Shown: piece by piece, positions 25,797 through 34,719 of the stretch
Position numbering within the stretch: position 1 is the first letter of the stretch
Layout of the letters: each line of letters starts with the position of its first letter
NCBI RefSeq assembly: GCF_014836955.1
Contig: NZ_JACSPV010000001.1
Location: 1 to 60,764 of the forward strand
Direction of reading: 5' to 3'
Source: Bacillus norwichensis
GTDB taxonomy: Bacteria > Bacillota > Bacilli > Bacillales > Bacillaceae_C
DNA length: 60,764 bases
Position numbers and translations under genes: made by a program
Notes under the pieces: model-generated
Told to the model about the DNA's origin: nothing
Databases searched by the model: none
Seen by the model: the letters and a program-made list of their open reading frames with translations, nothing else

Positions 25797-26968
25797 GTGA
25801 ACCGATGAACGAAAAAGTATTAAAAGACGAATTTACAGATGGGTTGGATGATTTACTTGCCAATCCGTTTGGAGAGCAGGAGCTCTCTTTACAACCACAA
25901 ACGGAGACAGTCGCCCCCAAGCCCGTTAAACTTGTAGATGCCTTGCCAGAGGAGAGTAAAAAACGAGCATTGGATCTTGCCAAGCAAATTGATCCATCCA
26001 ACCATCAGGCAATCATCTCATACGGTACACAAGCACAGTCGCAGCTGCTTAATTTTTCAAGCTCCATGCTGGATCATGTTCAAAATAAAGATATCGGACC
26101 GATTGGCGATGTTTTAAATGAGTTGATGGGAAAGCTGCAATCCGTCAATCCTGAAGAACTGTCTCCTGAAAAAAAGAATTTTTTCTCTAAAATGTTTGGC
26201 AAAATATCGAACTCCATTCAGGAAGCGATGTCCAAGTACCAAAAAACCGGCGCTCAAATCGACCGAATCAGCATCAAGCTAAATCAGTCAAAAGATGTGC
26301 TCATTTCAGATATACAGATGCTTGAGCAATTATATGAGAAAAACAAGGAATATTTCCATGCTTTGAATATTTTTATCGCAGCAGGCGAGCTGAAGCTTGA
26401 GGAGATTCGGACAGAGACTGTTCCTGATCTGAAGAAAAAAGCAGAAGCATCAGGAGATCAAATGGCATTTCAGGATGTAAATGATATGGTCCAATTTGCC
26501 GACCGGCTCGAAAAAAGGTTATACGACCTCAAATTAAGCCGACAAATCACGATTCAAAGTGCTCCACAAATTCGGATGATCCAAAATACAAACCAGGCTT
26601 TGGCAGAAAAAATTCAGACATCAATTGTAACATCCATACCTCTTTGGAAAAATCAAATTGCGATTGCTCTTTCCCTTTTACGCCAGCGGCAAGCTGTTGA
26701 AGCGCAGAAGCAGGTATCGAAAACAACAAACGATCTGCTTCTTAAAAATGCTGAAATGCTGAAATCCAATACATTGGAATCTGCCCGAGAAAACGAGCGC
26801 GGGCTTGTCGATATTGAGACATTGAAGAAAACCCAAGCCAATCTAATCTCCACACTGGAAGAAACAATCAAGATCCAGGAGGAAGGACGAACAAAACGTG
26901 CTCAAGCCGAGCAGGAGCTTGTCACAATGGAAAACGAATTGAAACAAAAGCTGCTTAATTTAAAATAA
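25793..26968 (+). CDS. TelA-like toxic anion resistance protein (YaaN family)
   Basis: The product is 391 aa, soluble and almost wholly helical, with long coiled-coil stretches (about residues 110-180 and 320-390). It belongs to the TelA/KlaA family named for tellurite resistance and is found in stress-response clusters. It is coupled to xpaC by an ATGA overlap, as in the B. subtilis xpaC-yaaN pair. The molecular role is not established. A strong hairpin follows. Confidence 0.9.
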   Translation: MSEPMNEKVLKDEFTDGLDDLLANPFGEQELSLQPQTETVAPKPVKLVDALPEESKKRALDLAKQIDPSNHQAIISYGTQAQSQLLNFSSSMLDHVQNKDIGPIGDVLNELMGKLQSVNPEELSPEKKNFFSKMFGKISNSIQEAMSKYQKTGAQIDRISIKLNQSKDVLISDIQMLEQLYEKNKEYFHALNIFIAAGELKLEEIRTETVPDLKKKAEASGDQMAFQDVNDMVQFADRLEKRLYDLKLSRQITIQSAPQIRMIQNTNQALAEKIQTSIVTSIPLWKNQIAIALSLLRQRQAVEAQKQVSKTTNDLLLKNAEMLKSNTLESARENERGLVDIETLKKTQANLISTLEETIKIQEEGRTKRAQAEQELVTMENELKQKLLNLK

Positions 26969-26973
26969 GCTGA

Positions 26974-27011
26974 TGCAGATTTATGATGGGCATCCCCTTC
27001 ATAAATCTGCA
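26974..27011 (+). terminator. Hairpin after telA
   Basis: A 13-bp perfect stem TGCAGATTTATGA/TCATAAATCTGCA with a 12-nt loop, 6 nt past the stop. It has no T-run, so it may stabilise the 3' end or be a Rho-independent terminator of poor form. Confidence 0.5.
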
Positions 27012-27035
27012 TCCTGCATAATATATTCAACAATA

Positions 27036-27216
27036 AGAAAAGCACAGGGTGAATTTTGAGTAAGAGGGTTCCTCTGCCACCGCAGGAATTAAACTTGATC
27101 CTTGCGCCGACGCGCCTAGCCGCCTCAGATTGCGGCACTCTGTCGCTTCGTTATGTTGCGGCTAGACAGATACTGCGAGTTAAATATTTCATTTAATTTT
27201 ATACTTCTTACTCAAC
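27036..27216. repeat. Dispersed repeat, family C, with terminal inverted repeats
   Basis: TTGAGTAAGA (27056-27065) and TCTTACTCAA (27207-27216) are perfect 10-bp inverted repeats bounding a non-coding 161-nt element. The left part is preceded by AAGAAAAGC as in family B. Internal blocks (GGGTTCCTCTGCC and GGCTAGACAG) recur in altered form at 30165-30360. It is GC-richer than its surroundings. It occupies the telA to HMG-CoA lyase gap. Confidence 0.6.
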
Positions 27217-27220
27217 TACG

Positions 27221-27249
27221 AAAAACCGGACTTTACTGTCCGGTTTTTT
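27221..27249 (+). terminator. Terminator or attenuator directly before the HMG-CoA lyase gene
   Basis: CCGGAC/GTCCGG with A5 before and T6 after, ending 19 nt before the start codon. It would end upstream transcription, or regulate transcription into the gene if the promoter lies upstream. Confidence 0.7.
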
Positions 27250-27268
27250 ATCTAAGGAGGTTTTTTCA

Positions 27269-28165
27269 TTGAACTTACCGGCAAAAGTGACCATCATTGA
27301 AGTCGGACCGCGGGATGGTCTCCAGAACGAACAAAGTTTCGTGGAAACCGAAGTAAAGAAAAAATTTATCCGACAGCTGGTGGAGGCAGGAATCAAAGAG
27401 ATGGAAGTTACTTCTTTTGTTTCTCCTAAATGGGTCCCTCAAATGCGTGATGCGGCAGAAATTGTTCAAGCAGTGCCTGCCGGGGTCAAAAGTATTGTCC
27501 TTGCACCAAATCGACGCGGCGTGGACCGGGTAATGGACACTTCCATCAATGCTGTTGCAGTTTTTGTTGGTGTTAGCAATACGTTTAACACGAAAAATAT
27601 CAATAAGCCAACAAAAGAAAGCATGGAAGAATTAAAACCCATCATATCCGAATTGAAAAAGAAGAACTATTTCGTGAGGGCTTGTATCTCTACCGCCTTT
27701 TATTGCCCTTATGAGGGAAAAATAGAGGAAGCTGATACCTTATCACTCTGCCAGGAATTTGCTGAAGCGGGGGTTGATGAGCTGAGTGTGGCGGATACGA
27801 TCGGCATGGCTGTACCGACTGAATCATTTTCACTTTTTTCAAAGATTAAACAGGAACTACCTAAATTAATGATTGCCGCGCATTTCCACGACACTAGAAA
27901 AACAGCCTTGGCCAATATATATGCTGCACTGCAAGCTGGTATCGACCGCTTTGACACGTCTGCTGGCGGACTTGGCGGCTGTCCTTTTGCTCCTGGAGCG
28001 ACCGGAAATGTGGCAACGGAGGACGTCGTCTATATGCTGCAACGCATGGGAATCGATACTGGTATCAACCTTGAGAAACTGACAGAAGCAATTGACCTAA
28101 TTGCTCCCGCAGTCTCAAGGCCAATCAATACTGGCTATTACCAATTAGCCAGAAAATCCAACTAA
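27269..28165 (+). CDS. Hydroxymethylglutaryl-CoA lyase
   Basis: The product is 298 aa. It cleaves HMG-CoA to acetoacetate and acetyl-CoA, the last step of leucine breakdown. The TIM-barrel active-site motif VGPRDGLQNE, metal-binding HFHDTR and the signature GGLGGCPFAPGATGNVATED (catalytic Cys) are all present. It is the orthologue of B. subtilis YngG. It starts with TTG after AAGGAGG. Here it stands alone, not in the yng operon. Its product acetoacetate is a substrate of the CoA-transferase encoded about 4 kb upstream. Confidence 0.94.
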   Translation: MNLPAKVTIIEVGPRDGLQNEQSFVETEVKKKFIRQLVEAGIKEMEVTSFVSPKWVPQMRDAAEIVQAVPAGVKSIVLAPNRRGVDRVMDTSINAVAVFVGVSNTFNTKNINKPTKESMEELKPIISELKKKNYFVRACISTAFYCPYEGKIEEADTLSLCQEFAEAGVDELSVADTIGMAVPTESFSLFSKIKQELPKLMIAAHFHDTRKTALANIYAALQAGIDRFDTSAGGLGGCPFAPGATGNVATEDVVYMLQRMGIDTGINLEKLTEAIDLIAPAVSRPINTGYYQLARKSN

Positions 28166-28494
28166 TCAAGCAGGCTCATTCTTCCGTTGAGGATTTCGTT
28201 TGGACTAGATAATTGAAAGGCATGACTCTGTTCGGAAAAATCAATTTCCAGTTGTTCATCCAAAAATAAAAGTTTAGATTGTTCCAGCCAAATTGGCATT
28301 TCGTTCGTCATTACCAATATCTCATCGCTTCCCCTCTCCTGCTTGTCTGCGAGCCTGAGAGTGGGAATGCCACTGAGAGAGCAACCTTCGATCTCATACA
28401 TCAGCTTCACATCCAACTCCCTGCCTGCAAGCTTTTTTTTAATTTGCTCAGTTGCTATTGGAGTAAGAGTTATGTTTATCAACTTTTCTTTCAT
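28162..28494 (-). CDS. HesB/IscA-like iron-sulfur biosynthesis domain protein
   Basis: The product is 110 aa. Its N-terminal part ITLTPIATEQIKKKL and the middle KLMYEIEGCSLSGIP fit the HesB/IscA-like fold of small YqkB/YneR-type proteins. Only one cysteine is present, so the three-cysteine cluster site of IscA is missing and a scaffold role is doubtful. It overlaps the convergent HMG-CoA lyase gene by 4 nt. Confidence 0.65.
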   Translation of the reverse strand: MKEKLINITLTPIATEQIKKKLAGRELDVKLMYEIEGCSLSGIPTLRLADKQERGSDEILVMTNEMPIWLEQSKLLFLDEQLEIDFSEQSHAFQLSSPNEILNGRMSLLD

Positions 28495-28621
28495 CCTTTC
28501 TATTGATTTTAAAGAGCTTTCAAAATAAAAAGCTAGTTTAAAATCATATAATTAGGTGTCAGTTCAAGAAAAATAATCACCCACAAAGCATTTAATCCGG
28601 GGGTACAACGGACTTCTCGTT

Positions 28622-29575
28622 TCAGTTTTCAAAACTTCCTGTTTCTTCTCCATCAATTTTTAACTTCCAAATCCCTTTTTCCGGAAAAGATAATTTCCCG
28701 CCGTATATATAAATAGAACTGTTTGTTGAAGCATCAATCTGTTTAGTCTCTTGCACAAATATATGCTCCGATACCGATTTTCCATTCTCGTTTATTAATT
28801 GTACATCAATTTTCTCTTTATCTTTCCCCGAACTTTCTATCGTTATATTTGTTTTATTACCAATTTCCATTTCTTTTGGAGATTTTTCAAGTGTATAGTG
28901 CTCAGATTTAGGGAATGGGGGCAAAACTTTCAATGAAAACTTATCGAATAATTGACCGTCCACGTAGAACGAGAGCTGCCATAGCCCTTCCTCGGGAAAA
29001 GGAGTAAATGATGTCAATATATGGGCATCATCTCCATTAAGCCCTTGCTGCGATAAAACCCCTTTTGACAATAACAGGCTTTCGTTATGATTTGCCGCTT
29101 CTATTTCGTATTCTTTCCCGGCTAGCTTCTCAGGATTTCCCCAAAAGAAAATCATCAGCTTGGCAACCCTTCTCGGATCTTCCGCAACGAAGTAGTCAAA
29201 GGGATTTAAAATTCCGACCCTTCCTTCCAATCCAAAAACCTCCTGCTTCGTATCCGGGAGAATAAATGACTGCCCTTGCGACACACTTTCAAGCTCCGTA
29301 TAACTCTCAGCCTTGTCCTCCATCGAGGTTTTCATTTGAAGAGATTGACTTTCCTCTTGAGCAATTTCGCGGCCTATCCCCCCTTCAAGTAGTGAAAAAA
29401 CAAGTATCAATAAAATAACCGAAAGAAAGAGGATCGCTGCAGCCGGCTTAAATCTGTTACCTTGATGAGTCCTATTTTGTTGCAGTTTCGATAATATATT
29501 TTGCCGCTGCTCTTTCGATAATGAATATTTAGGAAGGCTCTTTAGACTTTCTTTGATTCGCTCCGTTTCCCTCAA
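28622..29575 (-). CDS. Putative membrane anti-sigma factor
   Basis: The product is about 317 aa: a short basic cytoplasmic N-terminus (about 45 residues), one membrane span (AAAILFLSVILLILVFSLL) and a large extracytoplasmic beta-rich domain. It is encoded directly after, and overlapping, an ECF sigma gene, the usual place for its anti-sigma factor. I choose TTG 29575 because AGGAGG lies 9 nt upstream within the sigma gene; ATG 29593 has no spacing to that site. No zinc-binding HxxxCxxC motif is seen. The function is inferred from context. Confidence 0.7.
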   Translation of the reverse strand: MRETERIKESLKSLPKYSLSKEQRQNILSKLQQNRTHQGNRFKPAAAILFLSVILLILVFSLLEGGIGREIAQEESQSLQMKTSMEDKAESYTELESVSQGQSFILPDTKQEVFGLEGRVGILNPFDYFVAEDPRRVAKLMIFFWGNPEKLAGKEYEIEAANHNESLLLSKGVLSQQGLNGDDAHILTSFTPFPEEGLWQLSFYVDGQLFDKFSLKVLPPFPKSEHYTLEKSPKEMEIGNKTNITIESSGKDKEKIDVQLINENGKSVSEHIFVQETKQIDASTNSSIYIYGGKLSFPEKGIWKLKIDGEETGSFEN

Positions 29576-30074
29576 GATCAAATCCCTCCTCATTTAAAAA
29601 TTCCTTCAATTTTTTCAATGCACGGTGATAAGTAACATTAACATTGTTTGGGCTACACTTTAAAATTTCACCAGTATCATTAGAGGACAGTTCCAAAATC
29701 CCCCGCAATATGACCACCTCTTTTTGCTGGGATGAGAGTCTATCAATGGCATCATATAATTGCTGCTGTTCCAGGTTTTGGATGACGATGTCCTCCGATC
29801 CAGGGGATTGCTCCCGATCCGTGATGAAATAGTGCTTGATTCTCTGCCATACTTTTTTTCTTCTATAACGGTCGATTACAAGATTTCTAGCAATGGCTAT
29901 CAACCAGGTTTTTGGATGGGAGTTTCCTTTAAATTTGGGTAATTTATTCATTGCGATTAAAAAGGTATCCTGAACTAGGTCCTCCACATCTGTAAATCCT
30001 GTATAGTAAATAAGGTAACTTGTAATATCTTTTTCATATTTTTCAAACCAGTCTTCAATCGAATATTCCCTCAC
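29529..30074 (-). CDS. ECF-type RNA polymerase sigma factor
   Basis: The product is 181 aa. Region 2 (DVEDLVQDTFLIAMNKLPKF and WLIAIARNLVIDRYRR) and region 4 (LSSQQKEVVILRGILELSSNDTGEILKCSPNNVNVTYHRALKKLK) are clear. It is an extracytoplasmic-function sigma factor, most like the SigW/SigX/SigM group. The 3' end overlaps the putative anti-sigma gene. The regulon is unknown; a self-promoter with AAC near -35 and CGTC near -10 would be expected, but I did not find a confident one. Confidence 0.9.
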   Translation of the reverse strand: MREYSIEDWFEKYEKDITSYLIYYTGFTDVEDLVQDTFLIAMNKLPKFKGNSHPKTWLIAIARNLVIDRYRRKKVWQRIKHYFITDREQSPGSEDIVIQNLEQQQLYDAIDRLSSQQKEVVILRGILELSSNDTGEILKCSPNNVNVTYHRALKKLKEFLNEEGFDLEGNGANQRKSKEPS

Positions 30075-30164
30075 ACTGTCCCTCCTCTCCTTTACATATT
30101 AGACGATTATAGGTGAATTACCTTACACTTTTCCCAAAAAAATAAAGAAGGATTTTAAAGGCAA

Positions 30165-30360
30165 GATTTCGGAGATAGAACGGATAAGAATGCGAATTTT
30201 GATGAGGGTGTTCCTAATCTGCCACAGCAAAGCTCTACATCGTAAAAAACTTCCTTATAACTGCCACATCCTATGGATTCGGTGACAACTGCTTCTTCCT
30301 GTTCGTCGACAGCCTCAAAGCGCGACGTCCTATACGTCGCACCTAGACATATTGAACTTT
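30165..30360. repeat. Dispersed repeat, family C, copy 3
   Basis: Contains GAATTTTGATGAGGGTGTTCC then CTGCCACAGC, matching blocks of 27046-27085 and 15819-15850, and ends with GTCGCACCTAGACA, similar to GCGGCTAGACA in copy 2. An internal GCGACGTC...ACGTCGC palindrome (30319-30339) is present. No coding sequence. It fills most of the 341-nt gap upstream of the sigma factor gene. Confidence 0.55.
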
Positions 30361-30368
30361 CATTCGAA

Positions 30369-30401
30369 CAAAAAACGCGGAGATAAATTATCTCCGCGTT
30401 T
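30369..30401. terminator. Strong terminator after the NCS1 permease gene
   Basis: A 13-bp stem AACGCGGAGATAA/TTATCTCCGCGTT; on the minus strand it is followed by TTTTTTG. It lies 15 nt past the permease stop. Confidence 0.82.
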
Positions 30402-30415
30402 ACATGTCTTTCTAT

Positions 30416-31813
30416 TTAATTCGCTTTTGACATATCTTTTGCTGCTTCTTTTTTAATATAATATTTTCCTTGGGTCGCAACTGCCAATATAATCGTTAAT
30501 ACGAACGCCAATATTCCTGCGAAGAAGGCTGCAAACCCTTCCAAAAAGCTGCCCATCAATCCAAATGCAGCAATTGTTCCAACGACGCTGGAAATAATCA
30601 GCGAAAGAACACCTACCGGATTCCAAGCGTATAAATATTCCTGGCGGTATTCAAAATAATCCGGACCGATCTTGAGCATTTTTTTAACGACAAATGCATC
30701 GCAGATGACAATCGCTGCCCAAGCAAATAGAAATACACCCTGGAATGTCAGCAATGGACCGAGATGATCCATGACGCCGGCCAGCATGCAGGCAACTGCT
30801 GCTGCGGCTGTGAAAAACACCCAAAAATTCCTTCCTGGCTTGAATCGGAAAACATTTTCAAAGAAGTTCGCCAACGAGAGTGAACCACTGTACAGATTGG
30901 TAATATTAATTCGCAATTGCGTAAGGATTGTAAATAAGGCCCCAAAAATTCCAATCAATTGTACAAAATAAATGCCTGGGTTTTCCTGCATGAAACGCGC
31001 ACCAAACCAAATTCCAATTAGCCCCATTAGGAAAAAGCATACGAGCGCTGGGATGAAACCTACCATGAAAACGCCCATTTTAAACTGGCTTGGTTTAATA
31101 AAACGTGCATAATCTGAAATAAGCAATGCGATAATTCCCACCAGACCATTCATGATACCGATACAAGTAACAAAGGATGATCCTCCTACTGCCATACCCT
31201 CTGGAAGCACACCCCAAAGACTGCCCACATATTCAGGCTCAATTCTTGCAGCAACAACAATCCCAGCCCCCATCAAAATAACAAATATCGGCAATGTCCA
31301 CTTTTGCAGCTTATCAAGCTGTTTCACCCCAAACCAGTTGAAAGGAACAACAGCCAATCCGAAAAATATCATTAGAGCCCAAACAGGAATACCTGGAATA
31401 TATTCATGAACAGCATAAGCCATGATAGCCCCTTCGATGGCACAATACATAATGAAGTTCAAAGCGTAAATAAGAGATGTGATGGACGCTCCAATATAGC
31501 CGAAGCCTCCCCCTCTGGCCATTAAGTTCACATTCAGTCCCGATTTACCCGCAATGTAGGCGATTCCAATCCCCAAAACACCTGCAACGATGGTGGCATA
31601 AACTTCAGCGAGCAGAGCGTTCACCGATCCAAAGCTCACTGTCATCAGACTCCCCATTTGCATAAATAGCATTGCTGTAGCCACACCCAGCGTCACATTC
31701 GTGATGCTCCACCAGTTCATCCGGTAATGTTCAGGTACTCGCTCTAATGCGTAATCCTCTTTTTTCTCTTGCTTCTCTATGATCTTTCCATCATTTTTAA
31801 TTACTTCCGCCAC
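30416..31813 (-). CDS. NCS1-family purine/cytosine permease
   Basis: The product is about 465 aa with about 12 membrane segments. The N-terminal motif ERVPEHYRMNWWSITNVTLG and the later GKSGLNVNLMARGGGFGYIG match the nucleobase:cation symporter-1 family (CodB/YxlA type), which imports cytosine or purines. I prefer GTG 31813, 7 nt after AGAGGGGG; ATG 31843 with a weaker AGGA is possible. A catabolite-responsive element-like site lies about 100 nt upstream. No metabolic gene is linked, so the substrate is open. Confidence 0.85.
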   Translation of the reverse strand: MAEVIKNDGKIIEKQEKKEDYALERVPEHYRMNWWSITNVTLGVATAMLFMQMGSLMTVSFGSVNALLAEVYATIVAGVLGIGIAYIAGKSGLNVNLMARGGGFGYIGASITSLIYALNFIMYCAIEGAIMAYAVHEYIPGIPVWALMIFFGLAVVPFNWFGVKQLDKLQKWTLPIFVILMGAGIVVAARIEPEYVGSLWGVLPEGMAVGGSSFVTCIGIMNGLVGIIALLISDYARFIKPSQFKMGVFMVGFIPALVCFFLMGLIGIWFGARFMQENPGIYFVQLIGIFGALFTILTQLRINITNLYSGSLSLANFFENVFRFKPGRNFWVFFTAAAAVACMLAGVMDHLGPLLTFQGVFLFAWAAIVICDAFVVKKMLKIGPDYFEYRQEYLYAWNPVGVLSLIISSVVGTIAAFGLMGSFLEGFAAFFAGILAFVLTIILAVATQGKYYIKKEAAKDMSKAN

Positions 31814-31907
31814 ACTGTTTCCCCCTCTTATTTTTTTACTCATGTAATTTTTCCTAAAAAATAGTTTGATTCCTTTTTCCCAGACACCTTCCCTCCTTTC
31901 TCAGCGA

Positions 31908-31925
31908 ATGGTAATCGCTTACATC
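31908..31925 (-). promoter_or_regulatory. CcpA (cre)-like site before the permease gene
   Basis: On the minus strand ATGTAAGCGATTACCAT resembles the cre consensus WTGNNARCGNWWWCAW with one mismatch. It shares the core TGTAAGCGATT with a site before mutA (52243-52258). Confidence 0.45.
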
Positions 31926-32586
31926 AAAGGGGATACTTGACCACCTTGATGAAGAACATATCGCAATAATCATACCAACATATGAATTTAGGCCTAATTT
32001 TTATAAAAAGCGACAGAAACCTTTTGCTTATCTGCTAAAAGGCGAATATGTGATATGAAATGACAGATTCTGTCATCAAGGATAACCATTCAATTTCGCA
32101 ATACACTTTTCACTTTTGCAAAAAATCTAATAATTAAATGCACTCTAAGGAGGTTTACTGGAGGAAAAAAATAAATAAGAGGAACGCAATTTTATACAAA
32201 TTCCTGCCATTATCGCTAATCAAATAAGTTCGATGCTGTTCAGTAAAACACGCCCATTGGTTCATGATCTGGAACCTTTTTTGCAAATTATCAAAATGAC
32301 AAATTGTGTCTGGCAACTGAATGGAGCTCTTTTTGGATCGCTATTAGTGAAAACCACAGCTTGACAGGCATCTTCTCCACCATTAGAGACCGCTTTTTTA
32401 TGAGAATAGCAAAGAACGGGCACTAAGCCCGTTCCCCTCGTTTGCTGAATAGCATATTCCATCTAATTAATACTAAAAACTAGACATCTTTAGAAATTTC
32501 TTCATAACGATTTCGATAGAAAGATACTCTCCTAACGCTAACCGCAAATATTATTCATGGAGTTGGTTCTCTGACATGCCGTAGCT
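31926..32586. other. Non-coding stretch with two related palindromes
   Basis: No convincing gene is visible. The perfect palindrome ATGACAGATTCTGTCAT (32060-32076) and the related TGACAAATTGTGTCT (32297-32311) share the form TGACA-N5-TGTCA, suggesting operators. A hairpin AACGGGC/GCCCGTT (32415-32434) may be a weak terminator. A purine-rich segment with two AGGAGG-like boxes (32148-32166) leads into no open frame. Confidence 0.4.
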
Positions 32587-33273
32587 TTATGAATCCGGGT
32601 TATTTATAAAAAATTCATTTTGTTCATTTACACCTAAAACAAAATGATTATCAAGTGTTATTTTCAGTGGGAAAATGTTAGATTTTTTTTCCGAGAACAA
32701 CCACCTTCTACCTACGCTCGTTAAAATAATGAAAACTCCGTTTTTGTTTTCTTGCATGAAATGTAGGGAAGAACGAGTAATTGGTTCATTATCACTTTCC
32801 AAAATGTTGATTGCTTTCAGTTGTTCGCCGACCTCAGGCGCATCTATTACAACTAACCCAATTTCACTGATATTCAGAATATGATTGACCGTAAATGGGG
32901 CTTCCTTTGTCGGGTTCTCCTTGTAGCGTGCAATAAGTTCAACAATATTTCCAGATGGATCCTCAAAATAACAAGCATGTGCTGGCCAGAATGAAAAATC
33001 TGCCTCATCTTCCCCATCCTCTAATAACAGCGTTGTTTTTCCTTTCAACCAAGCCTTTGCTTCTTGAAATTGATTGGATGGAATATTGAAAGCAAAATGA
33101 TAATAAGGAGCCCCTGACACATTTTCATCGGTAAATTCTAAAATACTTGTTCCTACTTGGATTTGAAAAGAATTTGGACTTTCACCACAAAGAGCAAAGC
33201 CTAAGCATTCCACATAAAATTCTTTCATTGTTTCTAATTGAGCACTTTGTAACATCAGCAACTTGATTTCCAT
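32587..33273 (-). CDS. VOC-superfamily (glyoxalase/bleomycin-resistance-like) protein
   Basis: The product is 228 aa. An N-terminal VOC module (about residues 1-120) has MKEFYVECLGF, YYHFAFNIP and the C-terminal motif HACYFEDPSGNIVELI, with Glu as a potential metal ligand. The second half resembles a degenerate second module. Members include dioxygenases, glyoxalases and antibiotic-binding proteins; no substrate can be chosen. It is flanked by intergenic DNA, alone on its strand. Confidence 0.75.
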   Translation of the reverse strand: MEIKLLMLQSAQLETMKEFYVECLGFALCGESPNSFQIQVGTSILEFTDENVSGAPYYHFAFNIPSNQFQEAKAWLKGKTTLLLEDGEDEADFSFWPAHACYFEDPSGNIVELIARYKENPTKEAPFTVNHILNISEIGLVVIDAPEVGEQLKAINILESDNEPITRSSLHFMQENKNGVFIILTSVGRRWLFSEKKSNIFPLKITLDNHFVLGVNEQNEFFINNPDS

Positions 33274-33422
33274 AAAAAATATCCCCTCCTAAAATTCAAG
33301 CGCTAAATATTTGCTTCTATAGTCTAATATCCATTGAACTTCCCTTTTAAGCAAATTTTTTGATTTATTGAACTCTTAGCTTCTCATCTTATAAATAAAA
33401 TACATTAATTCCCAGTATTAAA

Positions 33423-33465
33423 CGAACATATATTCCCATATAATATAGATACGAATATATGTTCT
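33423..33465 (+). promoter_or_regulatory. SOS promoter with two LexA boxes
   Basis: CGAACATATATTCC (33423-33436) and CGAATATATGTTCT (33452-33465) match the Bacillus LexA box CGAACRNRYGTTYC with one and two mismatches. They flank TATAAT (33439-33444). This indicates damage-inducible control of the polymerase operon. Confidence 0.75.
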
Positions 33466-33489
33466 GTTTTAAAGGTGGGAGATAACTGA

Positions 33490-34719
33490 ATGAAGAATAA
33501 AGTGATTTTCCTTACAGACATCCAGTCATTCTACGCATCAGTTGAAAAAGTTCGTAACCACTCATTAAAGGATAAACCTGTAATTGTCGCAGGAGATCCA
33601 GAACGCAGAAGCGGAATTGTTTTAGCTGCATGTCCATTAGCCAAAAAGTTTGGCATTACTACTGCCGAGACTTTAGGATCTGCAAAGCTAAAGTGTCCTC
33701 ATGTAGAAGTGGTCCGTCCTCATATGCAGATATACATTAATGTATCTATTCAAATCAGCCAAATTATGGAAGAATTCACTGATTTAATCGAACCATATTC
33801 AATAGACGAACAGTTTATGGATGTCACAGGTAGCCAAAAAATATTTGGCCAGCAGTTTGAGATGGCAAAAAAATTGCAAATGAAAATATTAAATGATATA
33901 GGCGTCTACTCAAGAATTGGCATCGGTCCCAATAAAGTGCTGGCCAAAATGGCATGCGATAATTTTGCCAAGACAAATAAGACTGGCATTTTTCGATTAG
34001 ATCAAAATAATATCGATCAACTATGGGAATTACCAATTGAAAAGACACTTGGTGTAGGTAGAAAAATGGGGAAACACTTGCGAGGAATGGGGATTTCTAC
34101 AATTGGAGGACTAGCTAAATTTCCGGTTGAATTACTGAAGAAAAGATGGGGCATTAATGGAGAGGTTTTATGGCAGACAGCAAATGGGATCGACTATTCT
34201 CCCGTCACTGTCAAGACGCATAATCAACAAAAAGCAGTTGGCCATCATATGACTTTGCCCAGAGACTACACGAAAATAGAGGACATAAAAATAGTACTTC
34301 TTGAGCTATGTACCGAGGTCGCTCGAAGATCTCGAAAAAAAGGGTATATGGGTGTAACCGTATCATGTAACGTCAGGGGTGCGGACTTTGACTGCCCTAC
34401 TGGATTTAATCGACAAGTGACGCTGTCAGTTCCAACCAATTACGATCTGGACATTTTTCATGCGGCATACAAATTATTTATAAAACATTGGGATTGCCAA
34501 CCCATCCGAAGCTTAGGAGTGTCTCTGTCTCATCTTCAGCCGGCTCATCAATATCAGATCGATTTATTTGACAACTACCTTCATCGAGAGCAGTTGAATA
34601 CAGCGCTAGATAGCATCTGGGATAAATATGGACGTACTGCTATATATAGAGCCTCATCTATCACAAGTGCCGGGCAAGCTCATGAGAGAGCGCGCAAAAT
34701 TGGAGGTCATTATAAATGA
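33490..34719 (+). CDS. Y-family DNA polymerase (UvrX/PolY2-like)
   Basis: The product is 409 aa. It is an ImpB/MucB/SamB-type translesion polymerase. Catalytic carboxylates are in FLTDIQSFYASVEK and YSIDEQFMDVTG; the helix-hairpin-helix is in LGVGRKMGKHLRGMGI. A C-terminal QIDLF matches the sliding-clamp-binding motif. It resembles B. subtilis YqjW (PolY2) and phage UvrX. It is expressed from a LexA-type promoter and overlaps a YolD-like gene by 4 nt. Confidence 0.92.
   Translation: MKNKVIFLTDIQSFYASVEKVRNHSLKDKPVIVAGDPERRSGIVLAACPLAKKFGITTAETLGSAKLKCPHVEVVRPHMQIYINVSIQISQIMEEFTDLIEPYSIDEQFMDVTGSQKIFGQQFEMAKKLQMKILNDIGVYSRIGIGPNKVLAKMACDNFAKTNKTGIFRLDQNNIDQLWELPIEKTLGVGRKMGKHLRGMGISTIGGLAKFPVELLKKRWGINGEVLWQTANGIDYSPVTVKTHNQQKAVGHHMTLPRDYTKIEDIKIVLLELCTEVARRSRKKGYMGVTVSCNVRGADFDCPTGFNRQVTLSVPTNYDLDIFHAAYKLFIKHWDCQPIRSLGVSLSHLQPAHQYQIDLFDNYLHREQLNTALDSIWDKYGRTAIYRASSITSAGQAHERARKIGGHYK

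Noticed and set aside
32262-32462. A 66-codon minus-strand frame in the gap before the permease gene
   Set aside because: No ribosome binding site, overlaps a hairpin and one of the paired palindromes, and does not resemble a known family.
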